A DNA stretch of 64,000 bases from NCBI GenBank assembly GCA_045046885.1, contig JASFYX010000017.1, positions 1-64,000 on the forward strand, read 5' to 3'. A program made the translations under genes and the position numbers. Position 1 is the first letter of the stretch, and each line of letters opens with the position of its first letter. Positions 41,949 to 49,809 of this stretch are shown here, one piece after another. Under the pieces are notes generated by a model that did not search any database, was not told the origin of the DNA, and worked only from the letters and a program-made list of their open reading frames with translations. Source of the DNA: CG1-02-35-72 sp045046885. Its GTDB lineage: Bacteria; Bacteroidota; Bacteroidia; Flavobacteriales; Flavobacteriaceae.

Positions 41949-43109
41949 ATGACAAATACTAAATACAAAAATATTATCCGATGGGCTGTTGCGGCTTTGT
42001 CCTTTATTATTGTGGGACTTATTTTATGGAATACCTACGATTTTTTTCAGAAGTTTAAGCACGAAGAACGTCAAAAAATGGAAGTCTTATCAGAGGCTTA
42101 TAAGCGTTTTAATTCGGCTGGCTTAAAAGAAGATATTACGCTTTCGTCAAAAATTATTAGCAGTAATAATAACATTCCGATGATTGTTACCGATGCTCAA
42201 GATAGTATCATCCTCAATCAAAATTTAGACAGTATAAGGGCAAAAAAGGCGGGGTATCTAAAAAAGCAATTGGCTATTATGAAAGCTCAAAATGAGCCCT
42301 TAGAAATAAGCTATAATCGTGGTAATTTGAATATTAAAAATTTTGTTTATTATCGTGATTCCGAGTTGCTTACAAAGCTAAAGTACTACCCTCTAGCACT
42401 TATTTTTATTTTAATTTTATTCGGAATAATAATATATCTTGTTTTTAAATCGAATAAAATTGCAGAGCAAAACAAGCTGTGGGCGGGAATGGCTAAAGAA
42501 ACAGCACATCAAATAGGGACGCCTCTTACTTCTTTATTAGGATGGCTTGAATTACTCAAAGAACAAAATGCCGATAAAAAGACAGTCTCAGAAATTGAAA
42601 AAGACATTGAACGTCTTACTGTAATAGCCAATCGCTTTTCTAACATTGGGTCGATTCCTAAAATGAAAAAGACTAATTTAATCTCAGAAATTAAAACTAT
42701 TGAAAGTTATTTTAAAAGCCGAATTTCAAAAGGTATTACGCTTTCAAGTGATTTTCAAATCGAAAAAATATACGTCAATTTAAATCCGCAGTTATTTAGC
42801 TGGGTTATAGAAAATCTCATTAAAAATGCCATTGATGCTCTAAAAGGAGAAGGTGCTATTCTCTTATCTGTTAAAGAAAAGCAAAATAGCGTTTTGATAA
42901 CAGTATCAGATACCGGAAAAGGTATTCCCAAAAAGAATTTTAAAGCTGTTTTTAAACCGGGCTATACAACCAAAAAACGTGGTTGGGGTTTGGGTTTATC
43001 ATTGGCAAAACGCATTATAGAAAACTATCATGAAGGTAAAATTTACATTCATAAATCAACTGTTAATAAAGGGACAAGTATAAGGCTAGAACTTCCTTTA
43101 GTTAAATAG
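41949..43109 (+). CDS. Sensor histidine kinase, orphan
   Basis: A 386-residue membrane kinase. Two membrane helices (about 11-31 and 146-166) enclose a periplasmic sensor of roughly 115 residues with no recognisable domain. The cytoplasmic part has the H-box AKETAHQIGTPLTSLLGW (phospho-acceptor about His187), the N-box ENLIKNAIDAL (about residue 290), G1 VSDTGKGIP, and the F/G2 region FKPGYTTKKRGWGLGLSLA. No HAMP domain is evident. No response regulator gene lies nearby, so its partner is encoded elsewhere. The gene is monocistronic, converging on the HIT gene with an 8-nt overlap of the two coding regions. Confidence 0.92.
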   Translation: MTNTKYKNIIRWAVAALSFIIVGLILWNTYDFFQKFKHEERQKMEVLSEAYKRFNSAGLKEDITLSSKIISSNNNIPMIVTDAQDSIILNQNLDSIRAKKAGYLKKQLAIMKAQNEPLEISYNRGNLNIKNFVYYRDSELLTKLKYYPLALIFILILFGIIIYLVFKSNKIAEQNKLWAGMAKETAHQIGTPLTSLLGWLELLKEQNADKKTVSEIEKDIERLTVIANRFSNIGSIPKMKKTNLISEIKTIESYFKSRISKGITLSSDFQIEKIYVNLNPQLFSWVIENLIKNAIDALKGEGAILLSVKEKQNSVLITVSDTGKGIPKKNFKAVFKPGYTTKKRGWGLGLSLAKRIIENYHEGKIYIHKSTVNKGTSIRLELPLVK

Positions 43110-43500
43110 TTTTAAAAGCCTCTGAAACCTTTTTAGTCAACTCTTCAAATTCTTCTGAAGTCAGTTTTTCTTTGTGTTTAAAATCTATATTTTTCATACT
43201 GTGTAGTGGAATTAAATGCACGTGTACATGAGGTACTTCAAGTCCAATTACCGAGACGCCAATACGTTCACAAGGCACCACTTTTTCAAGAGCTTTAGCC
43301 ACTTTTCTAGCAAAAGCCATCAGACCTAAATAGGTCTCTTCTTCTAAATCAAAAATTTTGTTGACCTCTTTTTTTGGTACAACTAAAGTATGTCCTTTTG
43401 CATTTGGATTAATGTCTAAAAAAGCAAAATAATCATCGCTTTCAGCTACTTTGTAACAGGGAATCTCACCTTTTATAATTTTTGTAAATATACTAGCCAT
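43102..43500 (-). CDS. HIT family protein (histidine triad hydrolase)
   Basis: A 132-residue HINT-type nucleotide hydrolase or transferase. It has SIFTKIIKGEIPCYKVAESD at the start, DINPNAKGHTLVVPK, and the histidine triad VPHVHVHLIPL near residue 97. It probably cleaves adenosine phosphoramidates or related nucleotides. Its ATG overlaps the greA stop codon by one base (TAATG), so it is translationally coupled to greA. Confidence 0.93.
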   Translation of the reverse strand: MASIFTKIIKGEIPCYKVAESDDYFAFLDINPNAKGHTLVVPKKEVNKIFDLEEETYLGLMAFARKVAKALEKVVPCERIGVSVIGLEVPHVHVHLIPLHSMKNIDFKHKEKLTSEEFEELTKKVSEAFKTI

Positions 43501-43973
43501 TATCTGGAAATTTCTAAAATTTCGAATTTCATAATACCATTTGGCACCGTAATTTCGGCAACCTCACCAATCTTTTTCCCTAACAAACCTTTTCCAATTG
43601 GCGAATTCACACTTATCTTACCAGAAGCCAAATCAGATTCAGAATCAGCCACTAAAGTATAATTGAATTCCATCTCATTACTTTGATTCTTTATTTTTAT
43701 TTTCGAATGTATCAAAACTTTAGAGTTATCTAATTGCGATTCGTCAATTAAACGTGCCGTAGAAAGTACTTGTTTGAGTTTGGCTATTTTTAATTCTAAA
43801 AGTGATTGTTCTTCTTTTGCCGCATGATATTCTGCATTTTCACTCAGATCACCTTTGTCTCTAGCTTCTGCAATGGCATTTGTAATTTTTGGACGCTCAA
43901 CATGTTCAAGCTGCTCTAACTCTTCTCTTAGGTTTTTTAAACCTTCTTTGCTATAGTAAGAAACGTTTCCCAT
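43500..43973 (-). CDS. greA: Transcription elongation factor GreA
   Basis: Rescues backtracked RNA polymerase by stimulating transcript cleavage. The 157-residue protein has the N-terminal coiled coil (LKNLREELEQLEHVERPKIT), the conserved acidic tip within AEARDKGDLSENAEYHAAKE, and the C-terminal FKBP-like domain (SVNSPIGKGLLGKKIGEVAE). First gene of the greA-HIT operon, with a good promoter at 44039-44066. Confidence 0.96.
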   Translation of the reverse strand: MGNVSYYSKEGLKNLREELEQLEHVERPKITNAIAEARDKGDLSENAEYHAAKEEQSLLELKIAKLKQVLSTARLIDESQLDNSKVLIHSKIKIKNQSNEMEFNYTLVADSESDLASGKISVNSPIGKGLLGKKIGEVAEITVPNGIMKFEILEISR

Positions 43974-44038
43974 AATTTATTGTTTAATATTAAAATATAA
44001 AAATCCCAATTCCAAAAATAGTGGACTGAGATTTAAAA

Positions 44039-44066
44039 CAAAGATACAAAATATTTAGAGAATCAA
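44039..44066 (-). promoter_or_regulatory. Putative greA promoter
   Basis: On the minus strand TTG (44064-44066) is followed by a 17-nt spacer and TATCTTTG (44039-44046). A second TATTTTTG lies at 44013-44020, closer to the gene. Either could serve; the first has both elements. Confidence 0.5.
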
Positions 44067-44104
44067 TAAGTATTTGTAATTTAGACACCTCATAAAATAA
44101 GATT

Positions 44105-44539
44105 ATGCGTTTTAAATTTTTGACAGTTCTATTATTAGCTCTTTTTATAAATTCTTGTTCTTCATCATCACCCGATAACAACGAAAATTTACCTAATGTA
44201 CCCGTTAATGTAACTCTTTCGCTAAACAGCCCGCAATATCAAAATTTGCTCGTCCCTGGTGGTTGGGTTTATGCTTCGGGAGGCATTAAAGGCTTAATTG
44301 TTTATAATTTTAATGGCACTGAATTTGCCGCTTTCGATCGTGCGTGCCCTCATGTTTCAGTTTCTGAAGCCTGTTCTCAAATGATTGTAGAAAGTAGTAT
44401 TAAAATGGTATGCCCTTGCGATGATGCTGAATTTAATATTTTAAATGGCGCACCACTTACCACAGGTATTACCGTTGGTGCAAGAGCTTATCGTGCCGTT
44501 TTGGTCAGTAGTTCAACATTAACCATTACAAATTTTTAA
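44105..44539 (+). CDS. Rieske-like lipoprotein with altered cluster ligands
   Basis: A 144-residue lipoprotein: signal peptide with a lipobox-like FINSC (Cys18), an asparagine-rich linker, then a Rieske-like beta domain. The first ligand pair is canonical, C81-P-H83 in DRACPHVS. The second, normally CxxH, reads C103-P-C105-D106 in MVCPCDDAEFNI, so the second histidine is an aspartate; Cys90 is an extra cysteine. Proteins with this CPCDD wording seem to be a recurring Bacteroidota type. Whether a [2Fe-2S] cluster binds is uncertain. It is divergent from greA and followed by purE. No oxygenase or cytochrome partner is nearby. Confidence 0.75.
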   Translation: MRFKFLTVLLLALFINSCSSSSPDNNENLPNVPVNVTLSLNSPQYQNLLVPGGWVYASGGIKGLIVYNFNGTEFAAFDRACPHVSVSEACSQMIVESSIKMVCPCDDAEFNILNGAPLTTGITVGARAYRAVLVSSSTLTITNF

Positions 44540-44561
44540 AATATTCTTGTTTTATATTTCC

Positions 44562-44569
44562 TATTTTTG
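44562..44569 (+). promoter_or_regulatory. Putative -7 element of purE
   Basis: TATTTTTG 22 nt before the purE start codon. A TTG at 44547-44549 is too close (12 nt) to be the paired element. Confidence 0.35.
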
Positions 44570-44591
44570 TGGCATTATTTAAACAGATATT

Positions 44592-45077
44592 ATGGCAAAA
44601 GTGAGTATTATTATGGGTAGCGCTTCAGACCTTCCTATTATGCAACAATCAATTGATATTTTAAAAGAATTTGGAATTACAACCGAAGTCAAAATTATTT
44701 CGGCACATCGTGCTCCAGATGTTTTAGCCGATTATGCTAAAAATGCAGTGGCTAATGGTATAAAAGTCATAATTGCCGGTGCCGGTGGAGCAGCTCATTT
44801 GCCAGGTGTTACAGCCGCCTTTACGCCACTTCCCGTTATTGGCGTCCCTATAAAATCGCATAATTCTATCGATGGATGGGATTCTATTTTGTCAATTCTA
44901 CAAATGCCATCGGGTATTCCGGTAGCAACAGTAGCCTTAGACGGTGCTAAAAATGCTGGTATTTTAGCCGCTCAAATTATCGCTGTAGCGGATGAAACAC
45001 TGACTAAAAAAATTGTCGCTTTTAAAGAAGCGTTAAAACAAAAAGTGATAAAAGCTTCAGAAGATTTAAACAAATAA
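44592..45077 (+). CDS. purE: 5-(carboxyamino)imidazole ribonucleotide mutase
   Basis: Class I PurE: converts N5-CAIR to CAIR in purine synthesis; forms an octamer in the cytoplasm. The 161-residue protein has the phosphate-binding IIMGSASDLPIMQQ at the start, KIISAHRAPD with the catalytic histidine region, AGAGGAAHLPGVTAAF and the lid segment IGVPIKSHNSIDGWDSILSI. Its usual partner purK is not adjacent in this window. The M3 peptidase gene follows after 37 nt. Confidence 0.96.
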   Translation: MAKVSIIMGSASDLPIMQQSIDILKEFGITTEVKIISAHRAPDVLADYAKNAVANGIKVIIAGAGGAAHLPGVTAAFTPLPVIGVPIKSHNSIDGWDSILSILQMPSGIPVATVALDGAKNAGILAAQIIAVADETLTKKIVAFKEALKQKVIKASEDLNK

Positions 45078-45114
45078 AACACTTTATTTTTTACCAAATA
45101 ACTACAATAGATAG

Positions 45115-47151
45115 ATGTCTAAAAATAATCCCTTACTTCAAAATTTCGATACACCCTTTAATACAGCGCCTTTTTCTAAAATAAAAACCGCTCATTTCAA
45201 ACCCGCTTTTAAAGAAGCTATCGCTTTAGCTAAAAAAGATATTGATTTAATTATCAATAATACAGATGCGCCTACTTTTGAAAATACAGTTATAGCCCTC
45301 GATTTTGCTGGACATACTTTAGACCGTTTGTCGAGTATCTTTTTTAATTTAAATTCGGCCGAAACCAATGACGCTATTCAAAAAATTGCACAAGAAGTAT
45401 CCCCTTGGCTGTCTGAATTTTCTAACGACATCCGTTTAAACGAAAAACTTTTTATCAAAATTAAGGTCGTTTATAAACAAAGAGAAAAATTAAATCTCAA
45501 TGCCGAGCAACTGACTTTATTGATAAAAAAATACAAATCATTTGCCCGTAACGGTGCCAATTTAAGTTTATCCGATAAGGAAAAATTACGTAAAATTGAC
45601 ACCCGATTGTCAAAACTGAGTCTCACGTTTGGCGAGCATGTTTTAGCCGACGCCAATGCTTATCAAATGCATTTAACAAGAGAATCTGATTTAGAGGGTT
45701 TACCAGAAAACGCCAAAGAAGCTGCTAAATTATTGGCCGAAAACAAAGATTTAAAAGGATGGTTGATCACATTAGATTACCCCAGTTACATTCCGTTTAT
45801 GACCTATGCCAAAAACAGGAATTTACGTGAAAAATTGGCCAAAGCTTTTGGTAAAAAAGGCTTTAAACAAAATGATAATAACAACGAACAGGTTGTTTTA
45901 GATATTGTAAAATTAAAGGCGCAAAGGGCTCAATTATTGGGTTATAAAACCCACGCCGATTTTGTTTTAGAAGAACGTATGGCTAAAAATCCGACAAGGG
46001 TTTTAGATTTTCTCAACACTATTTTAGTCAAAGCCAAGCCTGCCGCACAAAAAGAATTTGAACAGCTAAAAAATTTGGCTGAAGCCGATGGTATTCAAGA
46101 TTTTCAGAAGTGGGATGCCGCTTATTACAGCGAAATCCTCAAAAAACAAACACTCGATTTAGACGAAGAGCAACTCAAACCCTATTTTAAACTTGAAAAT
46201 GTTTTAGAAGGTGTTTTTAAAGTGGCTCAGAAATTGTACGGTATTAATTTCGAACTTATAAATAACATCGACACTTATCATCCAGATGTTAAAACCTTTA
46301 AAGTAACCGATGAAAAAGGTGCTTATAAAGCTATTTTTTATGCCGATTTCTTTCCGCGTCCCGGAAAGCGACAAGGTGCTTGGATGACTTCTTATAAAGA
46401 TCAATGGATAAAAGAGGACGAAAACAGTCGCCCACATATTTCTATCGTTTGCAATTTTACCAAACCGACAAAATCGCAACCTTCACTGCTAACTTTTAAT
46501 GAAGTCACAACTTTATTTCACGAATTTGGACATGCGCTTCACGGGATGTTGGCCAACACCACTTACCCTAGTTTGAGTGGCACCAGTGTATATTGGGATT
46601 TTGTAGAGTTGCCCAGTCAGGTTTTAGAAAATTGGTGTTACGAAAAAGAAACTTTAGATTTATTTGCAGTCCATTATAAAACAGGTGAAAAAATGCCGTC
46701 AGATTTAATCAAAAAAATAAAAGCGGCGTCAAACTTTTTAGAAGGTTTGGCTACTTTGCGACAACTGAGCTTTGGTTTATTGGACATGCAATGGCATACA
46801 CAAGATCCATCAGAAATTAAAGAAGTTAAAAGTTTTGAATCTGCCGCTTTTGCAAATACACAATTATACCCAGATGTTACTGAAAACTGTATGAGTACAG
46901 CCTTTTCACATATTTTTCAGGGCGGTTATTCTGCTGGCTACTATTCCTATAAATGGGCAGAAGTTTTAGATGCCGATGCCTTTGCGTATTTTAAAGAAAA
47001 TGGTATTTTTAATAAAGCTATAGCCAATGCTTTTAAAGAAAATGTCTTGTCAAAAGGCGGTACGGAAGACCCTATGATTTTGTACAAACGCTTTAGAGGA
47101 CAAGAACCCAACCCTGAAGCTTTACTTAAACGGGCAGGGTTGACAAAATAG
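45115..47151 (+). CDS. M3 family metallopeptidase (oligopeptidase A / Dcp type)
   Basis: A 678-residue zinc oligopeptidase with no signal peptide, so probably cytoplasmic. The HExxH zinc motif is LFHEFGHALHGML (about residue 466-478), the third ligand region is YWDFVELPSQVLENW, and GGYSAGYYSYKWAEVLDADA near the C-terminus forms the substrate-binding loop typical of M3 enzymes. It degrades short peptides. Two stacked 33-nt hairpins follow the gene. Confidence 0.94.
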   Translation: MSKNNPLLQNFDTPFNTAPFSKIKTAHFKPAFKEAIALAKKDIDLIINNTDAPTFENTVIALDFAGHTLDRLSSIFFNLNSAETNDAIQKIAQEVSPWLSEFSNDIRLNEKLFIKIKVVYKQREKLNLNAEQLTLLIKKYKSFARNGANLSLSDKEKLRKIDTRLSKLSLTFGEHVLADANAYQMHLTRESDLEGLPENAKEAAKLLAENKDLKGWLITLDYPSYIPFMTYAKNRNLREKLAKAFGKKGFKQNDNNNEQVVLDIVKLKAQRAQLLGYKTHADFVLEERMAKNPTRVLDFLNTILVKAKPAAQKEFEQLKNLAEADGIQDFQKWDAAYYSEILKKQTLDLDEEQLKPYFKLENVLEGVFKVAQKLYGINFELINNIDTYHPDVKTFKVTDEKGAYKAIFYADFFPRPGKRQGAWMTSYKDQWIKEDENSRPHISIVCNFTKPTKSQPSLLTFNEVTTLFHEFGHALHGMLANTTYPSLSGTSVYWDFVELPSQVLENWCYEKETLDLFAVHYKTGEKMPSDLIKKIKAASNFLEGLATLRQLSFGLLDMQWHTQDPSEIKEVKSFESAAFANTQLYPDVTENCMSTAFSHIFQGGYSAGYYSYKWAEVLDADAFAYFKENGIFNKAIANAFKENVLSKGGTEDPMILYKRFRGQEPNPEALLKRAGLTK

Positions 47152-47154
47152 TTT

Positions 47155-47215
47155 GTTATTTCGACAGAATTCCACATAGCGTGATGACAAGAAATCTCAA
47201 AAAGCAAGAGCTTTT
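47155..47215. repeat. Intergenic repeat of the TTTCGAC...GAAATCTCA type
   Basis: The stretch with ATTTCGACAGAATTCC and GACAAGAAATCTCAAAAA resembles the interspersed element (TTTCGAC ... GAGAAATCTCA) seen between many Flavobacteriaceae genes. Here it is decayed and not clearly palindromic. Confidence 0.4.
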
Positions 47216-47231
47216 CTAACAAAATGTGTTA

Positions 47232-47264
47232 ATTCAGGGTTTCACTCAAAGTGAAGCCCTGAAT
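47232..47264 (+). terminator. 33-nt hairpin after the M3 peptidase gene, first of two
   Basis: ATTCAGGGTTTCACT, loop CAA, AGTGAAGCCCTGAAT: 15-bp arms with one G-U type pair, followed by AATTTTATTT. Confidence 0.8.
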
Positions 47265-47276
47265 AATTTTATTTCT

Positions 47277-47309
47277 ATTGATACGATGACTCCAAGTCAT
47301 CGTATCAAT
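47277..47309. terminator. 33-nt hairpin after the M3 peptidase gene, second of two
   Basis: ATTGATACGATGACT, loop CCA, AGTCATCGTATCAAT. The arms are identical to the hairpin at 39201-39233 nearly 8 kb away; only the loop differs (CCA versus AAG). Confidence 0.8.
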
Positions 47310-47350
47310 TTACAGAGACAAGATTAAACTCATTTAATAAAACAAAAGAA

Positions 47351-47385
47351 TTGTACGACTAATCTTTAGCATTTATTTAAATTTG
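47351..47385 (+). promoter_or_regulatory. Putative lpd promoter
   Basis: TTG (47351-47353) and TAAATTTG (47378-47385) with a 24-nt spacer, slightly long for the consensus. The start codon lies at 47435, leaving a leader of about 40 nt. Confidence 0.45.
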
Positions 47386-47434
47386 CGCTCAGACTAATAA
47401 AATTATTATCCTAAAAAAGGTTAAAAATACTACT

Positions 47435-48838
47435 ATGAAAAAATTCGACGTTGTTATTATTGGTTCAGGTCCTGGCGGCTATGTGTCGGCTATTCGTTGT
47501 GCTCAATTGGGTTTTAGCACAGCCCTAATAGAAAAATACAATACTCTGGGCGGCACTTGTTTAAATGTAGGTTGTATTCCCAGTAAAGCTCTTTTAGATT
47601 CGTCGCATCATTACGACGATGCGCAAAAACATTTTGACAAACACGGTATCGACATTAAAGATATCAAGCTGAATTTTAAACAAATGATAGACCGTAAAAA
47701 CGAAGTGGTTGCCCAAACCACAGGCGGCATCAATTATTTGATGGACAAAAATAAAATCACTGTTTTTAACGGATTCGGTTCTTTTAAAGACGCCACATAT
47801 ATCAATATCATGCAAGCAGATGGCGCAACAGAAACCATAGAAGCGAGCAAGACCATTATTGCCACAGGGTCGAAACCTTCAAGTTTGCCTTTTATCACTA
47901 TCGATAAAAAACGCGTCATTACGTCAACCGAAGCTTTAAATTTAACCGAAGTACCCAAACATCTTATCATTATTGGCGGGGGTGTTATTGGTTTAGAGCT
48001 CGGACAAGTGTATTTGCGTTTAGGCGCTCAAGTATCCGTCATAGAATTTATGCCAAGTATCATCCCAACAATGGATGGTATGTTGGCAAAAGAATTGCAA
48101 CGCAGTCTAAAAAAACAAGGGATGAAGTTTTATACCGGCCATAAAGTAACTTCTGTAAAAAACGAAGGTGTAGAAGTGACTGTTATTGCTGATGATAAAA
48201 AAGGTAATCCAGTCGCATTTAAAGGCGATTATGTTTTGGTAGCCGTAGGACGACATCCATACACAGATAAATTGGGTCTTGAAAATGCTGGTGTAAAATT
48301 AACTGACCGTGGCCAAGTTGAAACCAACGACCAATTACAAACCAATATTCCCACTATTTATGCTATTGGCGATGTAGTTAAAGGCGCTATGTTGGCTCAT
48401 AAAGCCGAGGAAGAAGGGGTGCTGGTAGCCGAAATTATGGCTGGACAAAAACCACATATCGATTATAATCTTATTCCAGGTGTTGTTTACACTTGGCCCG
48501 AAGTGGCTTCCGTTGGGCAAACCGAAGAACAACTTAAAGCCAATGGTATTGCCTATAAAGTAGGCGCTTTCCCTATGCGTTCTTTAGGACGTGCTCGTGC
48601 CAGTATGGATATTGACGGCCAAGTTAAAATTTTGGCTGATGCCACAACCGACGAAATTTTAGGCGTTCATATGATTGGCGCCCGTGCAGCAGATATGATT
48701 GCCGAAGCGGTTACCGCAATGGAATTCCGTGCCAGTGCCGAAGATGTGGCGCGCATGAGTCATGCGCATCCTACTTATACCGAAGCTATTAAAGAAGCCG
48801 CTTTAGCCGCTACCGAAAATAGGGCTATTCACGTTTAA
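47435..48838 (+). CDS. lpdA: Dihydrolipoyl dehydrogenase
   Basis: E3 component of 2-oxoacid dehydrogenase complexes and the glycine cleavage system: reoxidises dihydrolipoamide with NAD+. The 467-residue protein has the FAD motif VVIIGSGPGGYVSAIRCAQL, the redox-active disulfide GGTCLNVGCIPSKALL (about residue 36-51), the NAD motif IIIGGGVIGLELGQVYLRLG, YAIGDVVKGAMLAHKAEEEG, and the catalytic His-Glu pair in HAHPTYTEAIKEAA. No E1 or E2 genes are adjacent, so it is a stand-alone lpd serving several complexes. Confidence 0.96.
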   Translation: MKKFDVVIIGSGPGGYVSAIRCAQLGFSTALIEKYNTLGGTCLNVGCIPSKALLDSSHHYDDAQKHFDKHGIDIKDIKLNFKQMIDRKNEVVAQTTGGINYLMDKNKITVFNGFGSFKDATYINIMQADGATETIEASKTIIATGSKPSSLPFITIDKKRVITSTEALNLTEVPKHLIIIGGGVIGLELGQVYLRLGAQVSVIEFMPSIIPTMDGMLAKELQRSLKKQGMKFYTGHKVTSVKNEGVEVTVIADDKKGNPVAFKGDYVLVAVGRHPYTDKLGLENAGVKLTDRGQVETNDQLQTNIPTIYAIGDVVKGAMLAHKAEEEGVLVAEIMAGQKPHIDYNLIPGVVYTWPEVASVGQTEEQLKANGIAYKVGAFPMRSLGRARASMDIDGQVKILADATTDEILGVHMIGARAADMIAEAVTAMEFRASAEDVARMSHAHPTYTEAIKEAALAATENRAIHV

Positions 48839-48844
48839 AACTTT

Positions 48845-48877
48845 AACTCTGATAGGGTTTTGAACCCTATCAGAGTT
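48845..48877 (+). terminator. 33-nt hairpin after lpd
   Basis: AACTCTGATAGGGTT, loop TTG, AACCCTATCAGAGTT: a perfect 15-bp stem 7 nt after the lpd stop codon. A TATTTTTG -7 box for the next gene follows at 48890-48897. Confidence 0.85.
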
Positions 48878-48911
48878 ATAATATTTTCCTATTTTTGAGG
48901 AAATATAATAT

Positions 48912-49757
48912 ATGTCCTCTTATACTTTTCATTTTACAGTTTCGAATACGGCTTTATTTGGCCAATATTGGCAACCCAAAACAAGCCCCAAAGCCGTCAT
49001 CATTTTAGTACACGGTATGGGCGAACACATAGGACGTTATGAAAAAAGCGTAATACCCCATTTGGTAAAAAACGGTTATGCTGTTGTGGGTTACGACCAG
49101 TTTGGGCATGGTCAAACCAAAGGTAAACGCGGCCACAATCCCAATTTTGATGCCGTTTTAACCTGCGTTACCGAAGTCATCATAAAAAGTAAAAAGTTGT
49201 TTAATGGTTTAGCGCTGTTTTTATATGGGCATAGTATGGGCGGTAATGTGGTTTTAAATTATGTACTGCGGCGTAAGCATCCGTTTAAGGGAGTAATAGC
49301 TACTAGTCCGTTTTTGCGTTTGGCTTTTCAACCCCCTGCTTTAAAACTTAAAATTGGGAAACTTTTGTATAAAATAGCCCCAGGCTTAACCATGTCTAAT
49401 GAGTTGAATCCTAATGATATTTCTAGAATACCCGAAGAGGTAGTTGCTTATATTAACGACCCTTTGGTACACGACAAAATTAGCCCTAATTATTCTATAA
49501 AATTTATTGAAACTGGTCAATGGGCTTTAGACCATGCCCAAGACTTACAAGTTAATACCTTACTTTTACATGGTACGGACGATAAAATAATAGACCATAA
49601 AGCCACAAAAGAATTTGCAGATAAGAGTAACGAACAAGCCTCTATTAAACTTTTTGAAGACGGTTATCACGAATTGCACAACGATTTATGTCGTGATGAC
49701 ATGCTAAACACAATAACAGATTGGCTTAATCTACAACTAAAAGCCAAAGTGGAATAA
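48912..49757 (+). CDS. Alpha/beta hydrolase, monoacylglycerol lipase-like
   Basis: A 281-residue serine hydrolase with no export signal. The oxyanion element ILVHGMGEHIGRYE (about residue 30-43), the nucleophile elbow YGHSMGGNVV (serine about 110), an aspartate in LLHGTDDKIID and a histidine in EDGYHELHNDL complete the triad. The wording matches the lysophospholipase/monoacylglycerol lipase (Serine aminopeptidase S33) group. The substrate is inferred only. Confidence 0.9.
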   Translation: MSSYTFHFTVSNTALFGQYWQPKTSPKAVIILVHGMGEHIGRYEKSVIPHLVKNGYAVVGYDQFGHGQTKGKRGHNPNFDAVLTCVTEVIIKSKKLFNGLALFLYGHSMGGNVVLNYVLRRKHPFKGVIATSPFLRLAFQPPALKLKIGKLLYKIAPGLTMSNELNPNDISRIPEEVVAYINDPLVHDKISPNYSIKFIETGQWALDHAQDLQVNTLLLHGTDDKIIDHKATKEFADKSNEQASIKLFEDGYHELHNDLCRDDMLNTITDWLNLQLKAKVE

Positions 49758-49809
49758 TATTTGATGAGATTCTTTATATCTTAGAGGCTTAAAACGACCT
49801 CCTATTTTT

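Noticed and set aside
44592..47151. purE and the M3 peptidase gene as a purine operon with purK
   Set aside because: No ATP-grasp PurK motifs occur nearby; the downstream gene is clearly a zinc peptidase.
31194..48877. Repeated hairpins considered as a dispersed CRISPR or attC array
   Set aside because: They are single, distant, lie after genes and have no regular spacers or nearby cas or integrase genes.
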